From assembly GCF_003144395.1 (NCBI RefSeq), contig NZ_PENZ01000049.1, positions 21,721 to 85,720 on the forward strand: 64,000 bases of DNA, read 5' to 3'. Position 1 is the stretch's first letter; every line of letters begins with the position of its first letter. The stretch comes from Proteus faecis (lineage in GTDB: Bacteria > Pseudomonadota > Gammaproteobacteria > Enterobacterales > Enterobacteriaceae). A program made the translations under genes and the position numbers. This document shows positions 38,492-47,949 of the stretch, one piece after another. The notes beneath the pieces are model-generated. The model searched no databases and was not told the origin of the DNA. It saw only the letters and a list, made by a program, of their open reading frames with translations.

Positions 38492-39538
38492 TTATTTAAC
38501 AGGCTTACTGAAAGCAGCTTTCAGTGCAGCAACCATTTGATCATTTTGTGATTGTGTTAATGGTTTACCTTTATCACTGATAAATTGTAAACTACTACGG
38601 TTATTTAAATCACCGACTTGTAATTTATAATCTGCTTCTTCAACCGTTGGTCTATCAACACCTAATGCACTCCAGTTTGCACTGCTCATTCCTTTATAGG
38701 TTACTTCTATTGAACCTTTAGAACGTGTGCGATCGCCCATCTTCATACCAACACTTTCTAATGCGATAGGTAATCTATCCCAAACCACATCGAATGGCGC
38801 ACGAACGATAATCACAGGAAGACCGGCATTATCACTGCCACTTTGGACATCAATAATACCTTGTAAGCTACTGCTTGCCGTATTTTCGCTTAAATTACGC
38901 ATACGGTTTAAGCCATCAACCAATTCGTTAAGCATTAAAATATTGTAACGCTTCATTTCAGCCGGATCAGTCATTTCAGTTTCGCCTTGGCGTAAACCTT
39001 CATTAGTCACTGTTAACGAAATAACATTACCTGACTGGGCAATCGCTAAACGCTGACGTGTTTGGAAAGGTACGTTTTCATCAGCACGTAACCATGTGAT
39101 CCAATCAGTATGGATCTCTTTTTGTCCAGCATCACTTTTAGTAATCGCAACACCTTTCTCTTTTAAGATAGTGCTAACTTGCTCATACAGTGTTGTATTT
39201 TCAGGTGAGTTTGGTAATAGTAAACGGCTATTATCTGCATTATTTTCACTACGTGAACCAGTTAACAGATTCAGTGCTTGAGTAGGTGGGCGAATATCAA
39301 GCGCTAAACCAACAGGTTCAGTTTTTTTAGGGGTTGGAATGTCATATTCCCCATTTTGCAAAGGCAACACCATACCCGCCGGAATCACTAAATTCTTTAG
39401 CCCTGCCGTCTCTAAATAAGACTCATCACCACTAACCTGACGTTTATAGCGCTGATCACTTGAACAGGCTGCCAGTAAAACCACCAGCGACAGACCCGCG
39501 ACTTTCATAATCTTTGATTTATGCAATAGTGTTGCCAT
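38492..39538 (-). CDS. bamC: outer-membrane assembly lipoprotein BamC
   Basis: 348 aa (E. coli 344). Signal peptide with lipobox LLAAC, lipidated at Cys25, then SSDQRYKRQVSGDESYLE, the conserved unstructured N-terminus that binds BamD. Two helix-grip domains follow (about residues 100-215 and 230-345; VVWDRLPIALESVGMKMGDRTRSKGSIEVTY, DYKLQVGDLNNRSSLQFI). Part of the BamABCDE complex that inserts beta-barrels. AGGGAA precedes the ATG. It lies 16 nt after dapA, in the same operon as in E. coli. Confidence 0.95.
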   Translation of the reverse strand: MATLLHKSKIMKVAGLSLVVLLAACSSDQRYKRQVSGDESYLETAGLKNLVIPAGMVLPLQNGEYDIPTPKKTEPVGLALDIRPPTQALNLLTGSRSENNADNSRLLLPNSPENTTLYEQVSTILKEKGVAITKSDAGQKEIHTDWITWLRADENVPFQTRQRLAIAQSGNVISLTVTNEGLRQGETEMTDPAEMKRYNILMLNELVDGLNRMRNLSENTASSSLQGIIDVQSGSDNAGLPVIIVRAPFDVVWDRLPIALESVGMKMGDRTRSKGSIEVTYKGMSSANWSALGVDRPTVEEADYKLQVGDLNNRSSLQFISDKGKPLTQSQNDQMVAALKAAFSKPVK

Positions 39539-39554
39539 TAAAGTTCCCTAAGTT

Positions 39555-40454
39555 TTACAGTATTCCCGCTGTTAACAGCGCTTTCTCAACAATTTGCTGA
39601 CCTGATGATGTCAACGGAGTCATAGGTAAGCGCAATGTGGCGTCTTCAATCAATCCAATGCGTTGACACGCCCATTTAGCGGGGATTGGATTAGGTTCAA
39701 CAAATAACTGATGATGTAAATCCATCAGACGTCGATTAAGTTCACGTGCTTTTGCAAACTCACCAGCATTTGCTAATCGACATAATTCTACCATCTCTGA
39801 CGCAGCAACGTTAGCAGTAACCGAAATAACACCATGGCCGCCAAGTTGCATAAAGTCTAATGAGGATGCGTCATCGCCACTTAATAAGATAAAACTATCA
39901 TCATTAACCAACTCTTGGATTTGACTAACACGACTTAAGTTCCCTGTCGCCTCTTTAATTGCCACAATATTATCCAACTTGGCTAAACGTGCAACTGTTA
40001 CAGGCAATAAATCGCATCCAGTACGACCCGGTACATTATACAGGATTTGTGGTAATGCAGTGCTTTCAGAAATCGCTTTAAAGTGCTGATATAACCCTTC
40101 TTGTGAGGGTTTATTATAATATGGTGTCACACTTAAACAACCCGCAATACCTTTATTTTCAAACTGTTGTGTAAACCAGATAGCCTCAGATGTTGCATTA
40201 GCACCCGTACCTGCAATGACTGGAATACGCCCATCAGCCATATCTAATGTCATTAGAACAACATCAACATGTTCGTCATGGCTTAAGGTTGCTGATTCGC
40301 CTGTTGTACCGACAGAAACAATTGCGGCACTGCCTGCATTAACATGATAGTCAACTAATTTACGTAAACTAACCCGGTCAACATCGCCTTTTGCGTTCAT
40401 TGGTGTAACCAATGCCACCATACTGCCTGTAAAATTAAATTCGTTATTCACCAT
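39555..40454 (-). CDS. dapA: 4-hydroxy-tetrahydrodipicolinate synthase
   Basis: About 299 aa; the ATG at 40454 has GGAG at 8 nt, while the ATG two codons upstream is too close to it. A TIM-barrel class I aldolase that condenses pyruvate with aspartate semialdehyde. Landmarks: [28 protein letters not shown], the [13 protein letters not shown] catalytic Tyr region, and the Schiff-base Lys in [13 protein letters not shown]. First gene of dapA-bamC, divergent from gcvR. It supplies diaminopimelate with dapE in this window. Confidence 0.97.
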   Translation of the reverse strand: MVNNEFNFTGSMVALVTPMNAKGDVDRVSLRKLVDYHVNAGSAAIVSVGTTGESATLSHDEHVDVVLMTLDMADGRIPVIAGTGANATSEAIWFTQQFENKGIAGCLSVTPYYNKPSQEGLYQHFKAISESTALPQILYNVPGRTGCDLLPVTVARLAKLDNIVAIKEATGNLSRVSQIQELVNDDSFILLSGDDASSLDFMQLGGHGVISVTANVAASEMVELCRLANAGEFAKARELNRRLMDLHHQLFVEPNPIPAKWACQRIGLIEDATLRLPMTPLTSSGQQIVEKALLTAGIL

Positions 40455-40669
40455 AATCATTGCTCCGAGATAGACGTATACTCAATGGTACTCATTCATT
40501 GCTCTATTGAAAACTACTTAACTCTAGGTTTCTAATGAAATTTGCTAATATTCTTTGATATGAATTAAAGAGATATAATAATTGAAGATAGTGAGCAAGG
40601 GATCTTGGCAGAAATCGAAATTTGTGTTTACCTGTTAAGAATAAACTGAAAGTCAAAAGGAACCTTATT

Positions 40670-41227
40670 TTGCCCATACCTGATAAACATTTTCTCGTCA
40701 TTACTGCATTAGGTGCTGATCGTCCTGGTATTGTTGATACCATTACACAATTAGTCAGCCAATGCGGATGTAATATCGAGGACAGCCGACTTGCGATGTT
40801 TGGTCAAGAGTTTACGTTTATCATGCTACTTTCAGGTGGCTGGAACGCTATCGCACAATTAGAAGCGTTGTTGCCCATTAAAAGTGCGGAACTGGATTTA
40901 TTGACCGTAATGAAAAGAACCACCAATGGTGCACCAATTACCTATCCTTCAACAATCGCAGCGAAAGTTGATATTGAAGATGCACCCGGTATTGTTGAAC
41001 GTTTTACTAATCTATTTAGCCAACATAATTTTAATCTTGCTGAATTAATATCTAAAACACATCCATCAGAAGATGGCTCACCTGCCCGTTTAGAAATACA
41101 AATTACGGCGCATAATCCATTAGATGATCATGGTATTGTTATTAATGAGAAATTTAATCAATTATGTACAGAGCTAAACGCTCAAGGCACAATAAGTATC
41201 GTAAATAGTCTGATGATGAAACAGTAA
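40670..41227 (+). CDS. gcvR: glycine cleavage system transcriptional repressor GcvR
   Basis: 185 aa from a TTG at 40670. That start is chosen because AAAGGAACC lies just upstream and it gives PIPDKHFLVITALGADRPGIV, aligning with the E. coli N-terminus. Two ACT domains (about residues 6-80 and 95-175). It binds glycine and represses gcv indirectly by binding GcvA. SRLAMFGQEFTFIMLLSGGW and ELNAQGTISIVN are family landmarks. It lies 18 nt before bcp and is divergent from dapA, as in E. coli. Confidence 0.93.
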   Translation: MPIPDKHFLVITALGADRPGIVDTITQLVSQCGCNIEDSRLAMFGQEFTFIMLLSGGWNAIAQLEALLPIKSAELDLLTVMKRTTNGAPITYPSTIAAKVDIEDAPGIVERFTNLFSQHNFNLAELISKTHPSEDGSPARLEIQITAHNPLDDHGIVINEKFNQLCTELNAQGTISIVNSLMMKQ

Positions 41228-41245
41228 AAAATGGAGAATGACCTA

Positions 41246-41716
41246 ATGAACCCATTAAAAGCCGGTGAAAAGGCGCCTCAATTCAGTCTGCCCGACCAAG
41301 ATGGAGAAATAATTAATTTATCTGATTTCGCAGGCCAACGTGTACTCGTTTATTTTTATCCTAAAGCAATGACACCTGGTTGTACAACTCAAGCTTGTGG
41401 CTTACGTGATGAAATGGATGTACTAAAAAAAGCCAAAGTTGAAGTATTAGGTATCAGCACAGATAAATCAGAAAAACTTTCCCGTTTCGCTGAAAAAGAG
41501 ATGTTAAATTTCACATTGCTTTCAGATGAAGATCATAAGATAGCAGAGCAATTTGGTATCTGGGGAGAAAAACAATTTATGGGGAAAACTTACGATGGTA
41601 TTCATCGTACTAGCTTCTTAATTGATAAAAATGGTGTTATCGAACATGTGTTTGATAACTTTAAAACAAGTAATCACCATCAAGTCGTTCTCGAATATCT
41701 CGCTCAACATCCATAA
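41246..41716 (+). CDS. bcp: thioredoxin-dependent thiol peroxidase Bcp
   Basis: 156 aa from MNPLKAGEKAP (GGAG 9 nt upstream). An atypical two-Cys peroxiredoxin: peroxidatic Cys46 in TPGCTTQACGLRD, resolving Cys51 five residues later, as in E. coli BCP. It reduces H2O2 and organic hydroperoxides using thioredoxin. Co-transcribed with gcvR. A strong terminator follows. Confidence 0.96.
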   Translation: MNPLKAGEKAPQFSLPDQDGEIINLSDFAGQRVLVYFYPKAMTPGCTTQACGLRDEMDVLKKAKVEVLGISTDKSEKLSRFAEKEMLNFTLLSDEDHKIAEQFGIWGEKQFMGKTYDGIHRTSFLIDKNGVIEHVFDNFKTSNHHQVVLEYLAQHP

Positions 41717-41734
41717 TCAAAGCTTCGAATAGAT

Positions 41735-41767
41735 AAAAAACAGACAGCGTAAACTGTCTGTTTTTTT
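41735..41767. terminator. bidirectional terminator between bcp and perM
   Basis: Stem AAAAAACAGACAG / CTGTCTGTTTTTT with a CGTAAA loop and seven T residues. It separates convergent bcp and perM. Confidence 0.92.
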
Positions 41768-41790
41768 ACTCTATATATTCAATACTGTAC

Positions 41791-42867
41791 TTAGTTTTTC
41801 TTTATATGTTGTTCATTCGCAATTTCATCAGGTAATGCATGCAATACGGCTTTTATTAGCGTTGCTAATGGAATAGCAAAGAAAACGCCCCAAAAACCCC
41901 ACATTCCACCAAATATAATTACTGACAATATAATGACTAAAGGGTGCATATTTACAGCTTCAGAATACAGAATTGGCACTAATAAATTGCTATCTAATCC
42001 TTGTACAACAAGATAAGCGATAAATAACGCCCAGAAATCAGAGCCTAACCCCCATTGAGATAATGCAATTACAATAACGGGGATCGTTGCTAAAACAGCA
42101 CCAACATAAGGGACTAAAACAGAAACACCGACGATAACCGCAAGTAATACAGAGTAACGTAAGTCAAAGAAAGCAAATACAAAATAAGTAAAAATGCCCA
42201 CAATGATCATTTCAGTGACTTTACCGCGAATATAATTGGTAATTTGTTGATTAACTTCAATCCAAACTTGGGCGGCTAATATTCTATTTTTTGGTAAAAC
42301 ACGACGAACCGCATTAAGCATCTGTTGCTTATCTTTCAGTAAAAAGAACGTCATTAAAGGAACAAGAATAAGATAAATCGACAGTGTAATAATTCCGATT
42401 AACGAAGCTAAAGACACTTTTAATACAGACTCAGCCACCGTTGAGAACTTACTACGTAAGTTTTCTGCCATCATATCAACGATACCGGCATCCATTAATG
42501 CAGGGAACCTATCCGGTAACTCATGTGCAAATTCATTGAACTTATTGATCATATTTGGGATATCTGAGATCAATGTCATCCCCTGCTGCCACACTGTTGG
42601 CGCTAAAATCAAAATAACAATGGCACTAATACCGATAAAGAGTGTCAGAATTATCGATACTGCCCATATACGGGCACATCCTAATTTTTCGAGTAAATGT
42701 GTTGGCCACTCTAAAAGATAAGCAAGCACAATTGCCACTAATAAAGGAGCAAGTATGCCACTGAAAAAATACAGAATTAAAAAACCGGCAATCAAAATGA
42801 CCACAAGGGCGATAACTTGTGGATCAGCAAATCGACGTTTGTACCATTGAACAAGCAAGTCCAGCAT
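41791..42867 (-). CDS. perM: AI-2E family transporter PerM
   Basis: 358 aa, seven or eight transmembrane helices in the usual TqsA/PerM arrangement (FLILYFFSGILAPLLVAIVLAYLLEWP; GVSVLVPYVGAVLATIPVIVIAL; GGMWGFWGVFFAIPLATLIKAVL). The transported substrate is not established for PerM. It is divergent from bepA, as in E. coli. Confidence 0.93.
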   Translation of the reverse strand: MLDLLVQWYKRRFADPQVIALVVILIAGFLILYFFSGILAPLLVAIVLAYLLEWPTHLLEKLGCARIWAVSIILTLFIGISAIVILILAPTVWQQGMTLISDIPNMINKFNEFAHELPDRFPALMDAGIVDMMAENLRSKFSTVAESVLKVSLASLIGIITLSIYLILVPLMTFFLLKDKQQMLNAVRRVLPKNRILAAQVWIEVNQQITNYIRGKVTEMIIVGIFTYFVFAFFDLRYSVLLAVIVGVSVLVPYVGAVLATIPVIVIALSQWGLGSDFWALFIAYLVVQGLDSNLLVPILYSEAVNMHPLVIILSVIIFGGMWGFWGVFFAIPLATLIKAVLHALPDEIANEQHIKKN

Positions 42868-43021
42868 GAAAATAAAGATCCTTTATAATAATCAGAACAA
42901 TAGAGCTATATGTATTCATTTACATAAGCAATAATCTTTTGACAGATTTTACGTTAGGTTTTGCTATCATACATCATTAATTATTAATTATTCGTTAAGA
43001 TAGCCATCAGGATACAGTTGT

Positions 43022-44494
43022 ATGAAACTCAGACTTAAAACCCCCTTAGTCGCGCTTCTTGTTTCTGCGTTGCTATCAACATCAGTAGTGCCAGCGCATG
43101 CTGCGATTGATATTGAAGATTCTTTACCTGATATGGGAACAACCGCAGGTTCAACATTAAGCATCAATCAAGAAATCGCTATGGGTGATTACTATACTCG
43201 CCAACTGCGAAATAGTGCACCATTAGTTTTTGATCCCTTACTTTCTAACTATATTAATAATTTAGGACAAAAACTCGTTTCTAACGCCAGCTCGGTCAAA
43301 ACCCCTTTTCACTTTTATTTAGTTAACAACCCCAATATTAATGCCTTTGCTTATTTTGGGGGAAACATTGTTTTGCATTCCGCGCTCTTTCGATACAGCC
43401 AAACGGAAAGTGAATTAGCCTCAGTTATTGCTCACGAAATCACACACGTTACTCAACGTCATCTAGCGAGAATGCTTGAAGATCAGGCTAAAACAACACC
43501 TCTTGCTCTTGCCGGTGTATTAGGTTCTATTCTGATATTTATGGCAAACCCAAATGCAGGCCTTGCAACATTTACAGGAAGTATGGCGGGTATGCAGCAA
43601 AATATGATCACCTTCACCCAAATGAACGAGCAAGAAGCAGACCGAATCGGAATACAGACTCTCTATCGTGCGGGATTTGATCCCAAAGGAATGCCTGATT
43701 TTATGCAAATTCTTGCTGATCAGGTACGATATAGCTCTAAACCACCGGAAATGTTATTAACGCACCCCTTGCCCGATAGTCGCTTATCCGATGCAAGAAG
43801 CCGAGCAAGCCAATATCCCGCTCGACAGGTTCCACAGTCAGCTGACTTTCTATTTGCTAAAATGCGTGTATTAACCATGCTGACGAAAAATCCAACATCA
43901 GAGAATGCATTACAAACGGTACTTGATCAGTTTAAGCAAGGTACTGCTCTTGAAAAATCAGCTGCAAATTATGCACTAGTACTGATCTATTCTCGTGATC
44001 GCAAATTTGATGATGCAAGAAAACTGCTCACTCCTATGTTAGAAAAAGAGCCTAACAATATTTGGCTTATTGATGCCATGACAGATATCGATTTAGAACA
44101 AAATCGTGCAGGCGATGCAGTTGCAAGATTACAACTGGCATTGAAACAAAGACCCAATAACAATGTCCTTATTGCCAACTTAGCTAACTCATATATGCAT
44201 AATAAGCAATATAACGAAGCTAACCGCCTACTTTATCGTTATACCTTTGATAACCCAAACGATCCTATTGGTTGGCAATTAATGGCAGAAAATTCAGCTA
44301 AACAAGGTGATAGAGCGCATGAATTAGCTGCTTATGCAGAAGATTTAGCTCTAAGAGGTGACTTTGAAACAGCAATTCGTTATTTGGGTGATGCAAGCCG
44401 ACAAGTCAAATTAGGTAGTAACGATCAAGCTCGCTTTGATGCTCGTATAGACCAATTAAGAAAAATTCAGCAAAGAGACAGTCAATTTAAATAA
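43022..44494 (+). CDS. bepA: periplasmic M48 metalloprotease BepA
   Basis: 490 aa. Signal peptide ending near VPAHA/AID. The zinc motif is IAHEITHVTQRHLARM, with a distal Glu in MNEQEADRIG. Two-stretch insert QQNMITFTQM. The C-terminal tetratricopeptide repeats (about residues 310-480) bind the LptD/BamA assembly intermediates. It both chaperones and degrades misfolded outer-membrane proteins such as LptD. It fits functionally with bamC in the window. yfgD follows 8 nt later. Confidence 0.96.
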   Translation: MKLRLKTPLVALLVSALLSTSVVPAHAAIDIEDSLPDMGTTAGSTLSINQEIAMGDYYTRQLRNSAPLVFDPLLSNYINNLGQKLVSNASSVKTPFHFYLVNNPNINAFAYFGGNIVLHSALFRYSQTESELASVIAHEITHVTQRHLARMLEDQAKTTPLALAGVLGSILIFMANPNAGLATFTGSMAGMQQNMITFTQMNEQEADRIGIQTLYRAGFDPKGMPDFMQILADQVRYSSKPPEMLLTHPLPDSRLSDARSRASQYPARQVPQSADFLFAKMRVLTMLTKNPTSENALQTVLDQFKQGTALEKSAANYALVLIYSRDRKFDDARKLLTPMLEKEPNNIWLIDAMTDIDLEQNRAGDAVARLQLALKQRPNNNVLIANLANSYMHNKQYNEANRLLYRYTFDNPNDPIGWQLMAENSAKQGDRAHELAAYAEDLALRGDFETAIRYLGDASRQVKLGSNDQARFDARIDQLRKIQQRDSQFK

Positions 44495-44502
44495 GGGACA
44501 AC

Positions 44503-44859
44503 ATGACCAAGAAAGTGACGATTTATCATAATCCACGCTGTTCAAAAAGCCGTGAAACCTTACATTTACTAGAAGAAATGCAAATAACACCTAATGTTAT
44601 TCACTATCTAGATACAGCACCTTCAGTAGAGGAGCTTAAAACACTACTCAAAGCATTAGGTTTTAATGATGCAAGAGCGTTAATGCGTACAAAAGAAGAA
44701 ATTTATAAAACGTTAAAGCTGGCTAATGAAACATCACAAGATGCTTTAATTCAAGCAATGCATGAAAACCCTAAACTTATTGAACGCCCTATTGTGGTTG
44801 TCGGTAATAAAGCGCGTTTAGGTCGACCACCAGAACAAGTAAAAGCGTTGTTTAATTAA
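44503..44859 (+). CDS. yfgD: ArsC-family (arsenate reductase-like) protein YfgD
   Basis: 118 aa. Catalytic-type Cys in YHNPRCSKSRETL, conserved Arg residues (MRTKEEIY, IERPIVVV, RLGRPPEQV) that bind oxyanion in ArsC. The sequence fits the glutaredoxin-linked ArsC group. There is no ars operon here, so a true arsenate role is uncertain. Downstream of bepA in the same operon, as in E. coli. Confidence 0.92.
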   Translation: MTKKVTIYHNPRCSKSRETLHLLEEMQITPNVIHYLDTAPSVEELKTLLKALGFNDARALMRTKEEIYKTLKLANETSQDALIQAMHENPKLIERPIVVVGNKARLGRPPEQVKALFN

Positions 44860-45551
44860 TCTTCAGCATTTAAAGCCCATATTTATATTCTTACATATAT
44901 GGGCTTCTCTCTATTTACTTCATTATTAATCCCGCAACCGTTTACTCGTTATTCTCAATTAAGAAATAAATCATCAAATGTTATTAAATTGTAAACATTA
45001 CAATGAGCAACGTATTTCTTATTTCTAAAATAGAAAAAAACAATTACTTTATGCTTTCAAAAATTTTCATCTCAACTTCATATTTTTTATGAGTAAGAAA
45101 TTGCTATTTTTAAAAACTTTTATATAGATCACACCACACTGTACAAAGTCACGGTTATAAGAAAAAAATAATCATGTGTTTCATTTATATTGTGACTCAA
45201 GTCTCTTTACACAAATGCATTCCTACATATCATGGGCATCAGAAAATATGATAGCAGAATTGGTAAACAATAAATTCTCGCTAAAATATTTTTTCATTAT
45301 CATCCAAGAAAGAAATTAACAAGAAGTACACATTTAAAACAATACTGCAACACAGCAATAAGCTTTCTATTTATTATTTACTCTATCTCTTCTTTTATTG
45401 TTGTTTTTTAATCTGATAACGATTAATCAGTGTGAAATGAAGTTATAGATGTATATGAAATAAACAACGTTATAGCCAACATTATGGGCAATTAAAATTA
45501 ACCAATCACCATTATTGGTGTCGGGTGATTGCTAGGCTAATAGGAAAACAG
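44860..45551. other. long regulatory region upstream of nupG
   Basis: About 690 bp, AT-rich. A half-matching CRP-like site (TTTTA-TATAGA-TCACA) lies at 45118-45133. Close to the start, 45501-45530 can form alternative hairpins (ACCAAT/ATTGGT, or AATCACC/GGTGATT). No gene was recognised. Confidence 0.4.
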
Positions 45552-46802
45552 ATGAATATCGTACTTAGATTAAAACTTGTCTCATTCCTCCAGTTCTTTA
45601 TATGGGGATCTTGGCTTGTAACATTTGCCTCGTATCTTTTTGGAGAACTGCATTTTAAAGGTAGTGATGTTGGACTTATTTTCAGTGCTCTTGGACTTGC
45701 TTCACTTATCGCCCCCGTCATCATGGGATTTATTGCAGATAAGATAAATAACCGCAAATTAGTGTTTATTACCCTGCATATTTTTTCTGCATTAGCATTA
45801 GTGTTAATGTCGCAAATGACGACAGTAACCACACTATTTTTTGCGACTTTATTGCACTTGTTGTTCTTTATGCCAAGTATCTCAATGGCAAACAGCATCA
45901 TTTTCGAACTGTTAGAACAAAAACATTTAGAGCCGAATAACTATTTCCCTAAAATCCGTGTCTATGGCACTGTTGGTTTTATTGCAGCCATGTGGGTTAT
46001 TAGCTTCTTAGGTTTAGGAAATAGCTACCACCAGCTCTTCGTTGCAGCGATCGCATCTATTGCTTTAGCTGTATTTGCAATGTTCTTGCCTGCAACGAAA
46101 GCAACTGACAAAAATGAAACTAAAGCCGAAGAAGTGGCATTTAGTATCACTAATATCTTGCAAGTATTTAAAAAGAAAAATGTCGTTGTATTCTTATTCT
46201 TTGCAACATTGTTAGGATCTGTACTGCAAATTACGAATACATTTGGTGTGCCATTCCTGCAAGATATTGCACAATCGCCAAATGCAGATGATTCATTCTT
46301 TGCACGTTATCCTTCAGTATTCTTATCTATTTCACAGATTTCAGAAGTCGTGTTTATTCTATTTCTGCCACTGTTATTAAAGCGCGTAAGAATCGAAACG
46401 ATCGTGTTATTCAGTATGATTGCGTGGATCATGCGTTTCGGCTTCTTTGCTTACGGTGACTACACATCATTAGGTCAAATCGTCTTATTATTATCAATGA
46501 TTGTATATGGCTGTGCATTCGACTTCTTTAATATCTCTGGTTCACTGTTCTTAGAAAAAGAGATCCCATTACAATATCGTTCAACAGCACAAGGTATGTT
46601 TATGACCTTAGTGAACGGTTTTGGTACTTATTTAGGTGCAATGTTAAGTGGCTGGGTCATTGATTTATATACCACTAACGGGGCAGTTGATTGGAAATCA
46701 TTCTGGCTAATCTTCACTGGTTACACAGTTGCAATCACTGTACTTTATCTGATTTTCTTACTGGTTCCTCAGAAGAAAGCTAAGGTAGTAGCAGCAAACT
46801 AA
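45552..46802 (+). CDS. nupG: nucleoside:H+ symporter NupG
   Basis: 416 aa from MNIVLRLKLVSFLQFFIWGS, chosen because TAGGAAAACAG lies upstream; a longer frame lacks a site. Twelve transmembrane helices of the NHS family. LQFFIWGSWLVTFASYLF, ALGLASLIAPVIMGFIADK, and FMTLVNGFGTYLGAMLSGW match NupG/XapB. It imports purine and pyrimidine nucleosides. Gene order with bepA-yfgD differs from E. coli. XapB (xanthosine) is the alternative. Confidence 0.92.
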   Translation: MNIVLRLKLVSFLQFFIWGSWLVTFASYLFGELHFKGSDVGLIFSALGLASLIAPVIMGFIADKINNRKLVFITLHIFSALALVLMSQMTTVTTLFFATLLHLLFFMPSISMANSIIFELLEQKHLEPNNYFPKIRVYGTVGFIAAMWVISFLGLGNSYHQLFVAAIASIALAVFAMFLPATKATDKNETKAEEVAFSITNILQVFKKKNVVVFLFFATLLGSVLQITNTFGVPFLQDIAQSPNADDSFFARYPSVFLSISQISEVVFILFLPLLLKRVRIETIVLFSMIAWIMRFGFFAYGDYTSLGQIVLLLSMIVYGCAFDFFNISGSLFLEKEIPLQYRSTAQGMFMTLVNGFGTYLGAMLSGWVIDLYTTNGAVDWKSFWLIFTGYTVAITVLYLIFLLVPQKKAKVVAAN

Positions 46803-46838
46803 TTATTTCCTCCTCCCCAACTATTGTTTGTGTTTTTC

Positions 46839-46867
46839 ACCGCTTGCCTTGTATAAAGACAAGCGGT
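46839..46867 (+). terminator. nupG terminator
   Basis: 8-bp stem ACCGCTTG / CAAGCGGT with a 13-nt loop, followed by a T-run, about 40 bp after the nupG stop. Confidence 0.8.
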
Positions 46868-46990
46868 TTTTTATCTCGTGTTTTTATCGGGAAAGATAAA
46901 AAAGAATTGTTCACCGTTAATAAATAACAAAAAATCGTTACCTTCAATGGGAATTTAATTTGGAAAAGTGAGGTTGGATTTAGATTATTC

Positions 46991-47016
46991 GCCTCACCTA
47001 ATAAGATGAGTGAGGC
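46991..47016 (-). terminator. possible hda hairpin
   Basis: 7-bp stem GCCTCAC / GTGAGGC with a 12-nt loop directly after the hda stop. No U-tract follows on the minus strand, so termination is uncertain. Confidence 0.3.
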
Positions 47017-47019
47017 CAT

Positions 47020-47721
47020 TTAAAGTTTGAGTATATCTTTCACAAATGGGATAGTCAGTTTACGCTGAGCAACAATAGAAGCATGATCAAGTTCATCAAG
47101 CATTTCAAATAAGGTACGCATTTTTCTATCTAAACGTTTTAGTACAAAACGGCCAACATCTTCAGGTAATTCAAACCCACGAAGTTTTGCTCTTAATTGC
47201 AACGCTTGGATTTTTTCTTCGTCACTTAAAGGTTGCAAACGATAGATTTGCCCCCAATCAAGGCGAGATGCTAAATCAGGAAGTTGTAGCTCTATTTGGC
47301 GAGGCGGTCGATCCCCTGTAATTAATAAACAGGTGCGGCCATGCTCTAAAACACGGTTATAAAGATTAAATAAGGCGAGTTCCCACTCTTCATCACCAGC
47401 AATACACTGAACATTATCAATACAAACTAAGGATAAATGTTCCATACCTTCAAGAACATCGGGAACAAAGTAGGCGCGTTTATCAAGGGGAACATACCCA
47501 ACGGCATCACCTTTTAATGAAAGCTCAGCACAAGCGGCATGTAATAGATGGCTCTTTCCACCTCCGTCACGAGACCAGAAATAGATATAACTGCCATGAG
47601 ATTGATGAATGGCGGTTCGAATTGCCGCGACTAACGACGCGTTTTCCCCTGCATAAAAGCTATCGAATGTCTCATCATCGGGCAGAGATAGTGGTAATGA
47701 TAGCTGTGACGGCGTATTCAG
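47020..47721 (-). CDS. hda: DnaA regulatory inactivator Hda
   Basis: 233 aa from a CTG at 47721, the same length and start codon as E. coli Hda (MNTPxQLSLPL). The AAA+ domain has P-loop [17 protein letters not shown], Walker [11 protein letters not shown], and sensor [24 protein letters not shown] is the beta-clamp-binding motif at the extreme N-terminus. It stimulates DnaA-ATP hydrolysis with the sliding clamp. A longer ATG frame (to 47766) and an in-frame GTG are possible but would move the clamp motif inward. The gene is separate from the uraA-upp operon, with ybdG inserted between them. Confidence 0.93.
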   Translation of the reverse strand: MNTPSQLSLPLSLPDDETFDSFYAGENASLVAAIRTAIHQSHGSYIYFWSRDGGGKSHLLHAACAELSLKGDAVGYVPLDKRAYFVPDVLEGMEHLSLVCIDNVQCIAGDEEWELALFNLYNRVLEHGRTCLLITGDRPPRQIELQLPDLASRLDWGQIYRLQPLSDEEKIQALQLRAKLRGFELPEDVGRFVLKRLDRKMRTLFEMLDELDHASIVAQRKLTIPFVKDILKL

Positions 47722-47949
47722 AAGCACCTCACCTGAATAGTTTAATAAACGTGGTGATTCTAACACAAATTCTCACAAGGTCAGAATCAATATTAAAAAA
47801 GCACATGACACTGGTTAAGATAACAGCAAGATCACCATAATAAGTCCATTTTATATACATCAAGCCCCTCATTAAATGGTTACTTGGCTATCCCTTAAAT
47901 TATTTAAAACAAAATCAAAAAACATTCCGTGTTAATTCGTTTCACCTTA

